From Streptomyces sp. NRRL F-6676 (GTDB lineage: Bacteria; Actinomycetota; Actinomycetes; Streptomycetales; Streptomycetaceae): a stretch of 54,996 bases of DNA. The notes under the pieces are model-generated. The model ran no database searches, was not told the DNA's origin, and worked only from the letters and a program-made list of their open reading frames with translations. Below, piece after piece: positions 1-9,245 of this stretch. A program made the position numbers and the translations under genes. The stretch lies in contig NZ_JOHS01000041.1 of the NCBI RefSeq assembly GCF_000725625.1, forward strand, positions 1-54,996, in the 5' to 3' direction. Position 1 is the stretch's first letter. Each line of letters starts with the position of its first letter.

Positions 1-1
1 G

Positions 2-40
2 TTCCTGGCGGCGCTGCGGAAGGTACGGGGCGGGGGGTAG
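2..40 (+). CDS. C-terminal tail of a gene entering from the left (partial)
   Basis: Frame 2 reads FLAALRKVRGGG and then TAG at 38-40. The short Arg/Lys-rich tail ending 25 bases before the next convergent gene looks like a real C-terminus, but only 12 residues are visible. No function can be assigned. Confidence 0.3.
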   Translation, partial: FLAALRKVRGGG

Positions 41-64
41 GGCATTTTCTCCGCCCCCGAACCG

Positions 65-988
65 TCAGCTTCTCCTCCGCCGCACCGCGAACACACCCCC
101 GCCCACCACCATCAGCACGACCGACCCGCCCGCGAGATACGGCGTCATCGAACCCCCGCCCGTCTCCGCGAGCCCCTCCTCCGCCCGCTCCCCCTGCGCC
201 CGCACGTCCTCCGGGGCCCCCGCCCCACCACCACCCGCCGGCTCCGCGCCCCCCGGCGCCCCGCACTCCGCCGACGCCAGCGTCACCGTCCCCTCCACCT
301 CGGCCACGTTCAGCTTCAGCGGATTGACGGACACCGTCAGTTCGAGCGCGGTCGCCGCGGCCGTACGGGAGGTGGTCGTCCGCTTGGAGAGATCCAGCCG
401 CACCTCCCCCACCCCCGGCACCTTCACCTCGGTCGGCCCGCCCGCGCTCACGGTCACCTTCTTGCCGAGCACGGTCACCGGCCCGAGGACGTCGGCCGAG
501 GCGACCGGCTCCTTCCCGGCCTCGCAGGTCGCCGTGGACGTGACCTGGGTCAGCTCGACCAGGGACAGCAGCGGCAGCCCGGGCACGTGCAGCCGGGCGT
601 GCGCGAGCTCCGTGCGCGCCTCGGCCGTGCCCCCGGACACGGTCGCCTTCGCGCTCGCGGCATCGGCGTGCAGCACGTTGAACGGACGGCCGTGGTCGAC
701 GCCGTCGAGCCGTGCGGTGAGCGCGGTCTTCTCCGCGCTCCGCGGCGCCCGCACCTCGTTGAGCGTGACCGCGAGCGGCACGTTCACGGTCCTGGCGGCG
801 AGCGAGACGTCGAGTCCGGTGCGCAGGACGACGGCGTGCGCACTGCCGGCCTCGCGCCCGTGCCCGGGCCCGCCGGTCGCGGCGGCGGACCCGGCCCCCG
901 CGAGGACGACGGACCCCGCGACCAGCACCGTGGCGGCGGCGACGGCGCCGGGACGGCGTACGGGCAGGCGGAAAGTGATGCCGTTCAC
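65..988 (-). CDS. LAETG-anchored secreted cell-surface protein (SCO1860-like)
   Basis: A 307-residue exported protein. Residues 1-37 form a signal peptide: an Arg-containing n-region, a hydrophobic alanine/valine core, then the AAATGG region. The C-terminus has an LAETG motif at about residue 273, a hydrophobic segment and a final RRRRS, which is the layout of a sortase substrate. Class E sortases of actinomycetes prefer LAxTG, so the mature protein is expected to be covalently attached to peptidoglycan. The middle is Ala/Thr/Val-rich with a beta-sandwich-like pattern, and a Pro/Gly/Glu-rich linker precedes the sorting signal. It has two or three cysteines (TCEAGKEP and ECGAPGG) that could pair outside the cell. 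I know no enzymatic function. The GTG or ATG start near 988 is supported by the signal peptide. Confidence 0.85.
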   Translation of the reverse strand: MNGITFRLPVRRPGAVAAATVLVAGSVVLAGAGSAAATGGPGHGREAGSAHAVVLRTGLDVSLAARTVNVPLAVTLNEVRAPRSAEKTALTARLDGVDHGRPFNVLHADAASAKATVSGGTAEARTELAHARLHVPGLPLLSLVELTQVTSTATCEAGKEPVASADVLGPVTVLGKKVTVSAGGPTEVKVPGVGEVRLDLSKRTTTSRTAAATALELTVSVNPLKLNVAEVEGTVTLASAECGAPGGAEPAGGGGAGAPEDVRAQGERAEEGLAETGGGSMTPYLAGGSVVLMVVGGGVFAVRRRRS

Positions 989-1121
989 GGCGTGGGACCC
1001 CCATGGGAGACGTGGGACAGGTGGTGGGACCCGGTAAGAATTACCTACTGTCAGTGAACGGTCAGCAATCCTGGGTCACTTCACTCCATCGAGGGGTTTC
1101 CGCGAACGAGTTCGAATGTGC

Positions 1122-2225
1122 TCAGCCGACGACCCGCCCACCCAGCACGATCCGCCGGGGCGCCGCCAGGACCCGTACGTCCTGCCGCGGATCCGTCTCG
1201 TAGACGACCAGGTCGGCGGGGGCGCCCTCCTCCAGGCCGGGGCGGCCGAGCCACCGCCGGGCGCCCCAGGCCGTCGCGGAGAGGGCCTGGACCGGGGGGA
1301 TGCCGGCGGTGACCAGCTCCGCGACCTCCGCCGCGACCAGACCGTGCGGGAGCGAGCCGCCCGCGTCCGTGCCGACGTAGACGGGGATGCCGGCGTCGTA
1401 GGCCGCGCGGACCGTGTCGTAGCGGCGTTCGTGCAGCCGGCGCATGTGCGCGGACCAGCGCGGGAACTTGGCCTCGCCGCCCTCGGCGAGCCGGGGGAAC
1501 GTGGCGATGTTGACCAGCGTGGGGACGATCGCCACCCCGCGCGAGGCGAACAGGGGGATCGTCTCCTCGGTCAGCCCCGTGGCGTGCTCGACGCAGTCGA
1601 TGCCCGCCTCGACCAGGTCGCGCAGAGAGTCCTCGGCGAAGCAGTGCGCGGTGACACGGGCGCCGAGCCGGTGGGCCTCGGCGATGGCCGACTCGACGGC
1701 GCCGCGCGGCCAGCACGCGGTCAGATCACCGGCGTCCCGGTCGATCCAGTCGCCGACCAGCTTGACCCAGCCGTCGCCGCGCCGTGCCTCCTGGGCGACG
1801 TAGGCGGCCAGGTCCTCCGGCTCGACCTCCCAGGCGTAGTTGCGGATGTAGCGGCGAGTGCGGGCGATGTGCCGGCCGGCCCGGACGATCCGCGGCAGGT
1901 CGTCGCGGTCGTCGATCCAGCGGGTGTCGGACGGCGAGCCCGCGTCCCGCAGCAGCAGCGCCCCGGCGTCGCGGTCGGCCAGCGCCTGCTTCTCGGAGAC
2001 GTCGTCGGGCACCGGCCCGTGCGCGTCGAGCCCGACATGGCAGTGCGCGTCGACGAGCCCGGGCAGCGCCCAGCCCTCCACGGTACGGACGTCACGGCCC
2101 GCGGCGCCGGCCGGCCGGTCGTAGGTGATCCGCCCGCCGACCACCCACAACTCGTCCCGCACCTGCCCGTCGTCCGCCCCGACGAGTACCCGTCCCCTCA
2201 CGTGCAGCACCACGTCATCGCTCAT
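1122..2225 (-). CDS. amidohydrolase family metal-dependent hydrolase
   Basis: A 367-residue member of the amidohydrolase superfamily (imidazolonepropionase/prolidase-like branch). An N-terminal beta domain leads into the metal-binding HxH of VDAHCHVG (residues 61 and 63). A Lys in GWVKLVGDW may be the carboxylated bridging lysine. TAHCF, EHATGL and GTDAGG supply the remaining metal and catalytic positions, and the C-terminus returns to the beta domain (GAPADLVVYETDP). I chose the ATG at 2225 over one three codons upstream because it gives MSDDVV and has AGGG at a workable distance. It lies 47 bases after the amino-acid ABC ATPase gene on the same strand, so it may hydrolyse an amide or cyclic compound brought in by that transporter. 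The substrate is not predictable from sequence. Confidence 0.88.
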   Translation of the reverse strand: MSDDVVLHVRGRVLVGADDGQVRDELWVVGGRITYDRPAGAAGRDVRTVEGWALPGLVDAHCHVGLDAHGPVPDDVSEKQALADRDAGALLLRDAGSPSDTRWIDDRDDLPRIVRAGRHIARTRRYIRNYAWEVEPEDLAAYVAQEARRGDGWVKLVGDWIDRDAGDLTACWPRGAVESAIAEAHRLGARVTAHCFAEDSLRDLVEAGIDCVEHATGLTEETIPLFASRGVAIVPTLVNIATFPRLAEGGEAKFPRWSAHMRRLHERRYDTVRAAYDAGIPVYVGTDAGGSLPHGLVAAEVAELVTAGIPPVQALSATAWGARRWLGRPGLEEGAPADLVVYETDPRQDVRVLAAPRRIVLGGRVVG

Positions 2226-2272
2226 GCACGGCACCCTAGAGGGTGGCCCGGTCGCGGTGTGCGGTGCCTGTT

Positions 2273-3148
<876 letters not shown>

Positions 3149-3179
3149 TGGACTGCCTCTTCGCTGCTCGCTCGGGTGC

Positions 3180-4019
3180 TCACTTGGTGGCCTCCCCGGC
3201 CTTGGCCTCGAGACGCCGGACGACGAAGCCGAGCGGCACGGTGACCAGCAGATAGCACAGGCCGGCGACCAGGATCGGCGTGGAGTTGGCGGTCTGGCTC
3301 GCCAGGTCTCGGCCGAACTTCGCCAGTTCGCGCTCCTCCAGCGTGACCCCGAGGAACAGCACCAGTGAGGAGTCCTTGAAGAGGAGGACCAGCTCGTTGG
3401 TGAGCGGCGGGATCACGATGCGGAACGCCTGCGGGATGATCACGGAGACCATCGCGCGGGCGTGCGAGAAGCCCAGCGAGCGGGCCGCCTCCATCTGTCC
3501 CTTGGGCACCGCCTGGATGCCGGCCCGGATCGTCTCCGCCATGTACGCGGCGGAGACCAGGCCGAGCGCGATGGCGACCTTGCCGTACGTGCCGCCGGGG
3601 ATCTCCGTGCCGGGGAAGGCCAGCGGGACGGCCACCCCGACGAAGATGAAGATCAGCAGGGCGGGCAGGCCGCGGAAGATCTCGATGTAGATGCCGGAGA
3701 CCCAGCGGTACGGACCCACGGACGACAGCCGCATCAGCGCGATCACCATGCCGAGCACGAGGCCGACGACGAAGCCGGACAGCGTGTAGAGCACGGTGTT
3801 CTTCAGGGCCAGCGTGATGATGTCCGGGAACAGCTGCTTGGCCAGGTCCGCCTGGGCGAACTGGTTCCGCAGCCGCCCCCAGTCGGCGCCCACCGCGAGC
3901 GCGACCACGGCGGCGACGAAGACGACGTACTGCGCACCGCGCGAGAGCGCGCGCTTCTGCCGCCGGGTCAGTCCGGATCTGCGGGGCTTCAGGGCGGTGT
4001 CGGTACCGGTGTCCGTCAT
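3180..4019 (-). CDS. polar amino-acid ABC transporter permease (HisM/GlnP type)
   Basis: A 279-residue inner-membrane permease. A basic cytoplasmic N-terminus ([17 protein letters not shown]) precedes a first membrane helix ([14 protein letters not shown]) and then the BPD_transp_1 domain. The EAA loop, [22 protein letters not shown], contacts the ATPase. [17 protein letters not shown] is the hallmark of the His/Glu/Gln family. The ATG at 4019 overlaps the stop of the binding-protein gene (ATGA), which indicates translational coupling. A longer in-frame start at 4088 would put an Arg-rich stretch inside the neighbour and is rejected. Confidence 0.94.
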   Translation of the reverse strand: MTDTGTDTALKPRRSGLTRRQKRALSRGAQYVVFVAAVVALAVGADWGRLRNQFAQADLAKQLFPDIITLALKNTVLYTLSGFVVGLVLGMVIALMRLSSVGPYRWVSGIYIEIFRGLPALLIFIFVGVAVPLAFPGTEIPGGTYGKVAIALGLVSAAYMAETIRAGIQAVPKGQMEAARSLGFSHARAMVSVIIPQAFRIVIPPLTNELVLLFKDSSLVLFLGVTLEERELAKFGRDLASQTANSTPILVAGLCYLLVTVPLGFVVRRLEAKAGEATK

Positions 4020-4885
4020 GAGGCGGAGGCCGAGGCGGACGCGGCGGCCGACGGGGACGCGGCCGACTCGTCGTACGGGCCGATCCACTTCTCGTACAGC
4101 TTCTTGTACGTGCCGTCGGACTTGGCCTCGGCGAGCGCCTTGTTGATGGCGGCGAGCAGCTTGCTGTTGCCCTTCTTCACCGTGAAGCCGTACTGCTCAC
4201 CGGTGTTGATGTTGTCGGCGACCTCGAAGGCGTCGGCGTTGGCCTTGTCCTTCAGCCAGCCCTGGACGACCGGGTAGTCGATGACGACGGCCTGGACCTG
4301 GCCGGTGCGCAGGCCGTTGAGGACGGCGTCGGAGGACTCGAAGGAGACCGCGTCGAAGCCCTTCTTCCGGGCGTAGTCCTCGCCGGTGGTCTGCGCCTGG
4401 GCGCCGAGCTTCTTGCCCTTGGCCTTGACGTCGGCGAGCGAGGTGAGGCCGCTCTTCTTGCTCACCAGGACGGCCTGGGTGGCCTCGAAGTACGGGTCGG
4501 AGAAGTCGACGTTCTTCTTGCGCTCGTCGGTGATCGTCATACCGGCGGCGGCGAGGTCGCACTGGCCGGAGTTGAGGAAGGCGCCGGTCTTGAAGTTCTC
4601 GAACGGCGTGTCGACGATCGCCTGCTTCACTCCGAGGTCGTCCGCGACCAGGTCGATGAGGGAGACGTCGAAGCCCTGCACCTTGCCGTCGATCTCGGAC
4701 TGGAACGGGGGGTACGGCAGATGGGTGCAGGTGGTGATCTGGCCGGCCTTGACCAGCGGCACGCCCTTGGCGGTGGCCTTCTTCCCGCCGTCGTCGCCGG
4801 AGGAACAGCCGGCCGCGAGCAGCAGTCCGGCAACCGCGGCGGTGGCGGTCAGCACGCGGGTCCGGCGTCCGGGGACCGTGTTCAC
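4016..4885 (-). CDS. family-3 solute-binding lipoprotein of amino-acid ABC transporter
   Basis: A 289-residue extracellular receptor. The signal peptide ends in a lipobox, LAAGC (Cys about 27), so it is lipid-anchored. The SBP_bac_3 fold follows, with QGFDVSLIDLVADDLG, DLAAAGMTITDERKKNVDFSDPYF and GEDYARKKGFDAV, motifs usual for glutamate/glutamine/arginine-type receptors. The Ser/Ala-rich C-terminal tail is unusual but common in Streptomyces lipoproteins. The GTG start at 4885 has GGAGG seven bases upstream. This is the first gene of the operon and is preceded by a strong promoter. The exact ligand is not readable. Confidence 0.94.
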   Translation of the reverse strand: MNTVPGRRTRVLTATAAVAGLLLAAGCSSGDDGGKKATAKGVPLVKAGQITTCTHLPYPPFQSEIDGKVQGFDVSLIDLVADDLGVKQAIVDTPFENFKTGAFLNSGQCDLAAAGMTITDERKKNVDFSDPYFEATQAVLVSKKSGLTSLADVKAKGKKLGAQAQTTGEDYARKKGFDAVSFESSDAVLNGLRTGQVQAVVIDYPVVQGWLKDKANADAFEVADNINTGEQYGFTVKKGNSKLLAAINKALAEAKSDGTYKKLYEKWIGPYDESAASPSAAASASASAS

Positions 4886-5203
4886 GACGGGGCCTCCTGT
4901 GGGGGCGTGTGGGGCGGTTGTGGTGCGGGGGCCGCGGGGTTGCTGCGGCTGTGGTCTGCCTGTGGGGCACGGACAGACTTCCGATTATAAGGAGATGTTT
5001 GGGGTTCTCAAACCAAACCGATGGTCGAAGCGGTTGTGCGACCTGCGGTTCGGAAGGGAGCGGCATGCGGTTCGGGCGGAGCGGGAGGGGTCGCGGGGGT
5101 GGGATTAGGCTCGTCGGGCGGAGCGATACGTGGGTGACACCGGTGTTCCCTACCCGTGTCGGCACCCGTTAAGTGACCTGTTGGAGAGAGAAGAGAGCGC
5201 GTC
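4886..5203. other. divergent intergenic region (318 bp)
   Basis: This gap separates the amino-acid ABC operon from the aminotransferase. It contains the minus-strand promoter at 4984-5011 and, near 5183, the GGAGAG that serves the GTG start at 5204. I saw no further gene in it. Confidence 0.6.
4984..5011 (-). promoter_or_regulatory. sigma-70 type promoter of the amino-acid ABC operon
   Basis: On the minus strand, TTGAGA (5006-5011) and TATAAT (4984-4989) are separated by 16 bases, about 100 bases before the binding-protein start. This is a near-consensus housekeeping promoter, uncommon in such GC-rich DNA. An inverted repeat, GTTTGG (4997-5002) with CCAAAC (5013-5018), overlaps the -35 and is a candidate operator. 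Confidence 0.65.
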
Positions 5204-6298
5204 GTGACCCACCCCCTGCTGGACCTGCCCCCGCTGACCGCCGCGCGCTTCGCCGCCGTCGAGGACCGGGTGGCCCGGCTGCTCGGCACGCGGAACGACG
5301 TGGTGATCATGCAGGGCGAGGCGCTGCTGCCGCTGGAGGGCGCGATCCGCGGCTGCGCCGGGCCGGGCACCACCGCGCTGAACGTGATCACCGGTCCGTA
5401 CGGGCAGACGTTCGGGGACTGGCTGCGCGACTGCGGGGCAACGGTGATCGATCTCGCGGTGCCGTTCCACACGGCGGTGACCGCGGAGCAGGTGCGGGCG
5501 GCGTTCGAGGAGCACCCGGAGATCGACTTCGTCTCGCTGGTGCACGCGGAGGCGGCCACCGGCAACACCAACCCGGTCGCGGAGATCGGCGAGGTCGTAC
5601 GGGAGCGGGGTGCCCTGCTCTACCTGGACGCGGTGGCCTCGGTCGCGGCGGAGCCGGTGCGGGTGGACGCGTGGGGCGTCGATCTGTGCGTGATCGGCGG
5701 TCAGAAGGCGATGGGCGGCCCGGCGGGCGTGTCGGCGGTGTCGGTCAGCGAGCGGGCGTGGGCGCGGATGACGGCGAATCCGCGCGCGCCGCGGCGGTCG
5801 TATCTGTCGCTCCTCGACTGGAAGGAGCGGTGGATCGACGGGGGCCGGGTCGCGCTGCCGCACGCTCCGGCGCAGCTGGAGATGCTGGCGCTGGAGGCGT
5901 GTCTGGAGCGGATCGAGGAGCGGGGGCTCGATGCGGTGATGGCCGCGCACGCCGCCGCCGCGGCGGCGGTGCGGGCGGGGGTGCGGGCGCTGGGGGGCGG
6001 GCTGGAGCCGTATGTGCACGAGGCGCGGGAGGCGGCGCCGGTGGCGACGACTTTGCGGGTGCCGAGGGATGTGGACGCCTCGGAGCTCGTCGCGCGAGCG
6101 GTGGCGGTGGACGCGGGGGTGCCGTTGGTGGCCGGCGGGGGTGTGCTGGCGCGGGAGATGGTGCGGGTGAACCACTACGGCGCGGACGCGGAGGCGGATG
6201 TCGTGCGGCGGTGCCTTGTCGCGCTGGGCGCGGCGTTGGGGGAACTGGGTGTGGACGGGGTGGATGTGGAGGGGGCGGCGCGGGTGGTGGAGGGCTGA
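5204..6298 (+). CDS. class V aminotransferase (serine-glyoxylate aminotransferase-like)
   Basis: A 364-residue PLP enzyme of the class V (alanine-glyoxylate/serine-pyruvate) fold. ITGPYGQTFGDWLRDCG is the cofactor-phosphate region, LVHAEAATGNTNPV the substrate and dyad region, and YLDAVASVAAEPV carries the Asp that contacts the pyridine nitrogen. GGQKAMGGPAGVS contains the Schiff-base lysine (about K168). The GTG start at 5204 has GGAGAG about 15 bases upstream. It reads away from the amino-acid ABC operon, so it may process an imported amino acid. The true amino donor and acceptor are unknown. Confidence 0.88.
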   Translation: MTHPLLDLPPLTAARFAAVEDRVARLLGTRNDVVIMQGEALLPLEGAIRGCAGPGTTALNVITGPYGQTFGDWLRDCGATVIDLAVPFHTAVTAEQVRAAFEEHPEIDFVSLVHAEAATGNTNPVAEIGEVVRERGALLYLDAVASVAAEPVRVDAWGVDLCVIGGQKAMGGPAGVSAVSVSERAWARMTANPRAPRRSYLSLLDWKERWIDGGRVALPHAPAQLEMLALEACLERIEERGLDAVMAAHAAAAAAVRAGVRALGGGLEPYVHEAREAAPVATTLRVPRDVDASELVARAVAVDAGVPLVAGGGVLAREMVRVNHYGADAEADVVRRCLVALGAALGELGVDGVDVEGAARVVEG

Positions 6299-6338
6299 GG
6301 CCGAGGGGGTCCGCCCCCGCCGTCCCTGCCCTTCCCGT

Positions 6339-6361
6339 CCCCGGGGGCCGCGCCCCCGGGG
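6339..6361. terminator. GC hairpin after the aminotransferase
   Basis: Perfect 10-bp arms (6339-6348 and 6352-6361) close a 3-base loop, about 40 bases after the aminotransferase stop. There is no U-tract, as is usual for Streptomyces terminators. It also forms one edge of a dispersed intergenic repeat copy. Confidence 0.6.
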
Positions 6362-6440
6362 CCCCTAGAAAGATTGCGCCCGCTCGGCGGAGCCGCACAG
6401 TGACACAGCGCCACACATCGACACAGCCCCGCGCCCCTTA
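6339..6440 (-). repeat. dispersed intergenic repeat, copy F
   Basis: On the minus strand it starts TAAGGGGCGCGGGGCTGTG and contains TGTGCGGCTCCGCCGAGCG, the same modules as copy D but with about 20 extra bases between them. It ends in the hairpin at 6339-6361. Confidence 0.55.
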
Positions 6441-6753
6441 TCAGCCGGGATATTGCCGGTGACATTCCGGTGGCATTCTTCTCCTTATTGCCGAGCAGTT
6501 TCCCATATTCTCCTGCCCGCTTCTTCTTGGTCTAAACGCAACGATTTCGCGAACCCGTACCGGCATAATTCGGACGCCCGTCGCAAGGGTTACACGGTTG
6601 TGATGCGTTCCACAGGGTGAGTGTTTCGCCCGCCTTTGTACCCCGCTTACCAGGACATTTCGCCGCCGACTCGCCCGGACGCCCGCGCCCGCGTGATAAC
6701 ACACGGGACTTCCGCGCGTAACCCCGATCGGCGATGCAATTTTCAATTTACCT

Positions 6754-6762
6754 GGGTAAGTT
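6754..6762 (+). promoter_or_regulatory. candidate -10 element placing the ectA transcript start at its ATG
   Basis: GGGTAA at 6754-6759 resembles the SigB-type -10 GGGTAC/T, and the overlapping TAAGTT at 6757-6762 resembles a housekeeping -10. Either would start RNA at about 6769-6771, exactly at the ectA ATG. There is no good Shine-Dalgarno sequence. No -35 matching either class is obvious. Confidence 0.35.
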
Positions 6763-6770
6763 CATTCTGC

Positions 6771-7346
6771 ATGACCGCCGCACAAGCCGACCTGTCAGCG
6801 GAATTCACGGGAATGACCGGAAACACCGGAGAACCACGTACAGACCGTCCGGACGTGGCGGACGGCGCCGCACTCTGGCGCATCGCCAAGGACTCCGGAA
6901 CCCTCGACCTCAACTCGTCCTACAGCTACCTGCTGTGGTGCCGTGACTTCGCCGGCACCTCGGTGGTGGCCCGTGCCGCCGACGGCACCCCCGTCGGATT
7001 CGTGACCGCCTATCTGCGCCCCGACCGCCCCAGCACCCTGCTGGTCTGGCAGGTCGCCGTCGACGCCTCCTACCGCGGCCGCGGCCTCGCCGCCCGGCTG
7101 CTCGACGACCTGGCCGCCCATGTCGTCGCCGAGTACGGCGTGACCGGACTCGAGACGACCATCAGCCCCGGCAACACCGCCTCCGAGCGCCTGTTCGCCT
7201 CGTTCGCCCGCCGCCACGGTGCGACCGTCGAGCGCGAGGTGCTGTTCGAGACGGAGCGGTTCCCCGACGGTCCGCACGACCCCGAGGTGCTGCACCGCAT
7301 AGGCCCGCTGTCCGCCGACAGCGCCCCGGCCGTCCCCGCCGCCTGA
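6771..7346 (+). CDS. ectA: L-2,4-diaminobutyrate acetyltransferase
   Basis: A GNAT-fold enzyme of 191 residues that acetylates the gamma-amino group of L-2,4-diaminobutyrate with acetyl-CoA, the second step of ectoine synthesis. LWRIAKDSGTLDLNSSYSYLLWCRDF is the EctA N-terminal signature, and QVAVDASYRGRGLAARLL is the acetyl-CoA pyrophosphate loop. ETTISPGNTASERLFASFAR continues the family pattern. The ATG at 6771 gives the usual family N-terminus; an in-frame ATG at 6621 would add 50 residues of non-coding character. It is the first gene of ectABCD and the transcript may be leaderless. Confidence 0.95.
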   Translation: MTAAQADLSAEFTGMTGNTGEPRTDRPDVADGAALWRIAKDSGTLDLNSSYSYLLWCRDFAGTSVVARAADGTPVGFVTAYLRPDRPSTLLVWQVAVDASYRGRGLAARLLDDLAAHVVAEYGVTGLETTISPGNTASERLFASFARRHGATVEREVLFETERFPDGPHDPEVLHRIGPLSADSAPAVPAA

Positions 7347-7450
7347 GCCGTCCGCCGCCCCCTGCCCTTCCCTCTCGCCCCACCCGCACCAGGACTTCAG
7401 CCCGCTGCGTCCGAGTCCCACTCCCACCCCACCACCGAGGAGCGATTCGC

Positions 7451-8722
7451 GTGACCATCACCCAGCCCGACCTCAGCGTCTTCGAGACCCTCGAATCCGA
7501 GGTACGCAGTTACTGCCGCGGCTGGCCCGCCGTCTTCGACCGCGCCCGGGGCAGCCGTATGTACGACGAGGACGGCCACGGCTACCTCGACTTCTTCGCC
7601 GGCGCCGGCTCGCTCAACTACGGCCACAACAACCCCGTACTGAAACGCGCGCTGATCGACTACCTGGAGCGGGACGGCGTCACGCACGGGCTCGACATGT
7701 CGACCACCGCCAAGCGGCAGTTCCTGCAAACCTTCCAGGACCTGGTGCTGCGCCCGCGCGACCTGCCGTTCAAGGTGATGTTCCCCGGCCCGACCGGCAC
7801 CAACGCCGTGGAGTCGGCGCTGAAGCTGGCCCGCAAGGTCAAGGGCCGCGAGGCGATCGTGTCGTTCACCAACGCCTTCCACGGCATGTCGCTGGGCTCG
7901 CTCGCCGTCACCGGCAACGCGTTCAAGCGGGCCGGCGCCGGGGTCCCGCTGGTGCACGGCACGCCGATGCCGTTCGACAACTACTTCGACGGCACGGTCG
8001 AGGACTTCCTCTGGTTCGAGCGGCTGCTCGAGGACCAGGGCTCCGGCCTCAACAAGCCCGCCGCCGTGATCGTCGAGACGGTGCAGGGCGAGGGCGGCAT
8101 CAACGTCGCACGGCCCGAGTGGCTGCGTGCGCTGGCCGAGCTGTGCGAGCGGCAGGACATGCTGCTGATCGTCGACGACATCCAGATGGGCTGCGGCCGT
8201 ACCGGCGCGTTCTTCTCCTTCGAGGAGGCCGGCATCACGCCCGACATCGTCACCGTCTCCAAGTCCATCAGCGGCTACGGGCTGCCGATGTCGCTGTGCC
8301 TGTTCAAGCCCGAGCTCGACGTGTGGGAGCCGGGCGAGCACAACGGGACCTTCCGCGGCAACAACCCGGCGTTCGTCACCGCCACCGCCGCGCTGGAGAC
8401 GTACTGGACCGACGGCTCCGCCATGGAGAAGCAGACCCGCGCCCGCGGGGAGCAGGTCGAGCAGGCGCTCATCTCCATCACCGAGGAGAACCTGGCCGAC
8501 GTCAAGGAGTACCGCGGCCGCGGCCTGGTGTGGGGCATGGAGTTCCACGACAAGGAGCGGGCCGGGCGCATCGCCCGCCGCGCCTTCGACCTCGGCCTGC
8601 TGATCGAGACCTCCGGTCCCCAGAGCGAGGTCGTCAAGCTGCTGCCCGCGCTCACCACGACCGGCGAGGAGCTGGACGAGGGTCTGCGGATCCTCGCCCG
8701 CGCGGTCCGCGAGACGGCCTGA
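7451..8722 (+). CDS. ectB: diaminobutyrate-2-oxoglutarate transaminase
   Basis: A 423-residue class III aminotransferase that makes L-2,4-diaminobutyrate from aspartate beta-semialdehyde and glutamate, committing carbon to ectoine. MFPGPTGTNAVESALKLAR is the PLP-phosphate region, VDDIQMGCGRTGAFFSFE carries the conserved Asp, and VTVSKSISGYGLPMS contains the Schiff-base lysine (K271). Length and motifs match EctB closely. The GTG start at 7451 is preceded by GAGGAG at a spacing of 8. A 104-base gap separates it from ectA. Confidence 0.96.
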   Translation: MTITQPDLSVFETLESEVRSYCRGWPAVFDRARGSRMYDEDGHGYLDFFAGAGSLNYGHNNPVLKRALIDYLERDGVTHGLDMSTTAKRQFLQTFQDLVLRPRDLPFKVMFPGPTGTNAVESALKLARKVKGREAIVSFTNAFHGMSLGSLAVTGNAFKRAGAGVPLVHGTPMPFDNYFDGTVEDFLWFERLLEDQGSGLNKPAAVIVETVQGEGGINVARPEWLRALAELCERQDMLLIVDDIQMGCGRTGAFFSFEEAGITPDIVTVSKSISGYGLPMSLCLFKPELDVWEPGEHNGTFRGNNPAFVTATAALETYWTDGSAMEKQTRARGEQVEQALISITEENLADVKEYRGRGLVWGMEFHDKERAGRIARRAFDLGLLIETSGPQSEVVKLLPALTTTGEELDEGLRILARAVRETA

Positions 8723-8836
8723 GCCGCCGTCGCCGAAGCGGCACCGCGCCCACGGGGCGACAACTGAACACCGACACACAAACACACCGGCACACAGACA
8801 CACCGGAGAACACCGAGAAGGAGGCGTCACCCCACC
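8723..8836 (+). other. CA-rich leader between ectB and ectC
   Basis: The gap is strikingly rich in CA dinucleotides (ACACACAAACACACC, then ACACACCGG) compared with the GC-rich surroundings. It should be nearly unstructured in RNA. It ends in AAGGAGG, 12 bases before the ectC GTG, a long spacing. Confidence 0.5.
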
Positions 8837-9238
8837 GTGATCGTCCGATCGTTCAAGGAAGTCGAAGGCACCGACCGGCACATCAAGTCCGAGTCCGGTA
8901 CCTGGGAGAGCAAGCGCATCGTCCTCGCCAAGGAGAAGGTCGGCTTCTCCGTGCACGAGACGATTCTCTACGCGAACACGGAGACGTCGATGTGGTACGC
9001 CAACCACATCGAGGCCGTCGTCTGCACCGAGGGCGAGGCGGAGCTCACCGACCGCGAGACCGGGCAGACGTACACGATCACCCCCGGCACGATGTACCTC
9101 CTCAACGGCCACGAGCGGCACACGCTCAAGGTCAAGGAGAAGGACTTCCACTGCATCTGCGTGTTCAACCCGCCCGTGACCGGACGGGAGGACCACGACG
9201 AGAACGGCGTCTACCCCCTGATCACCGAGGAGGTGTGA
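8837..9238 (+). CDS. ectC: L-ectoine synthase
   Basis: A 133-residue cupin that cyclises N-gamma-acetyl-diaminobutyrate to ectoine. The sequence [56 protein letters not shown] and [16 protein letters not shown] matches EctC throughout, including the metal-binding cupin residues (Glu in NHIEAV, Tyr in GTMYLL, His in GHERHT). The GTG start gives the standard (M)IVRSF N-terminus. Seven bases separate it from ectD. Confidence 0.97.
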   Translation: MIVRSFKEVEGTDRHIKSESGTWESKRIVLAKEKVGFSVHETILYANTETSMWYANHIEAVVCTEGEAELTDRETGQTYTITPGTMYLLNGHERHTLKVKEKDFHCICVFNPPVTGREDHDENGVYPLITEEV

Positions 9239-9245
9239 GGAACCC

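Larger units (their letters stand above)
6299..6770. other. ectABCD upstream region (472 bp)
   Basis: The left part (6339-6440) is a hairpin plus a minus-oriented copy of the dispersed intergenic repeat. From about 6440 to 6770 the DNA is clearly AT-richer than its surroundings, as expected for a regulated promoter region. The in-frame extension upstream of ectA from 6621 has no coding character. No other gene is convincing. Confidence 0.6.

Noticed and set aside
6441..6746. A 101-codon minus-strand frame upstream of ectA
   Set aside because: It is Arg/Pro-rich, lacks a ribosome site and covers the AT-rich promoter region; no family features.
8750..8815. CA repeats between ectB and ectC as a CRISPR-like array
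   Set aside because: Units are short and irregular, with no spacers and no cas genes.
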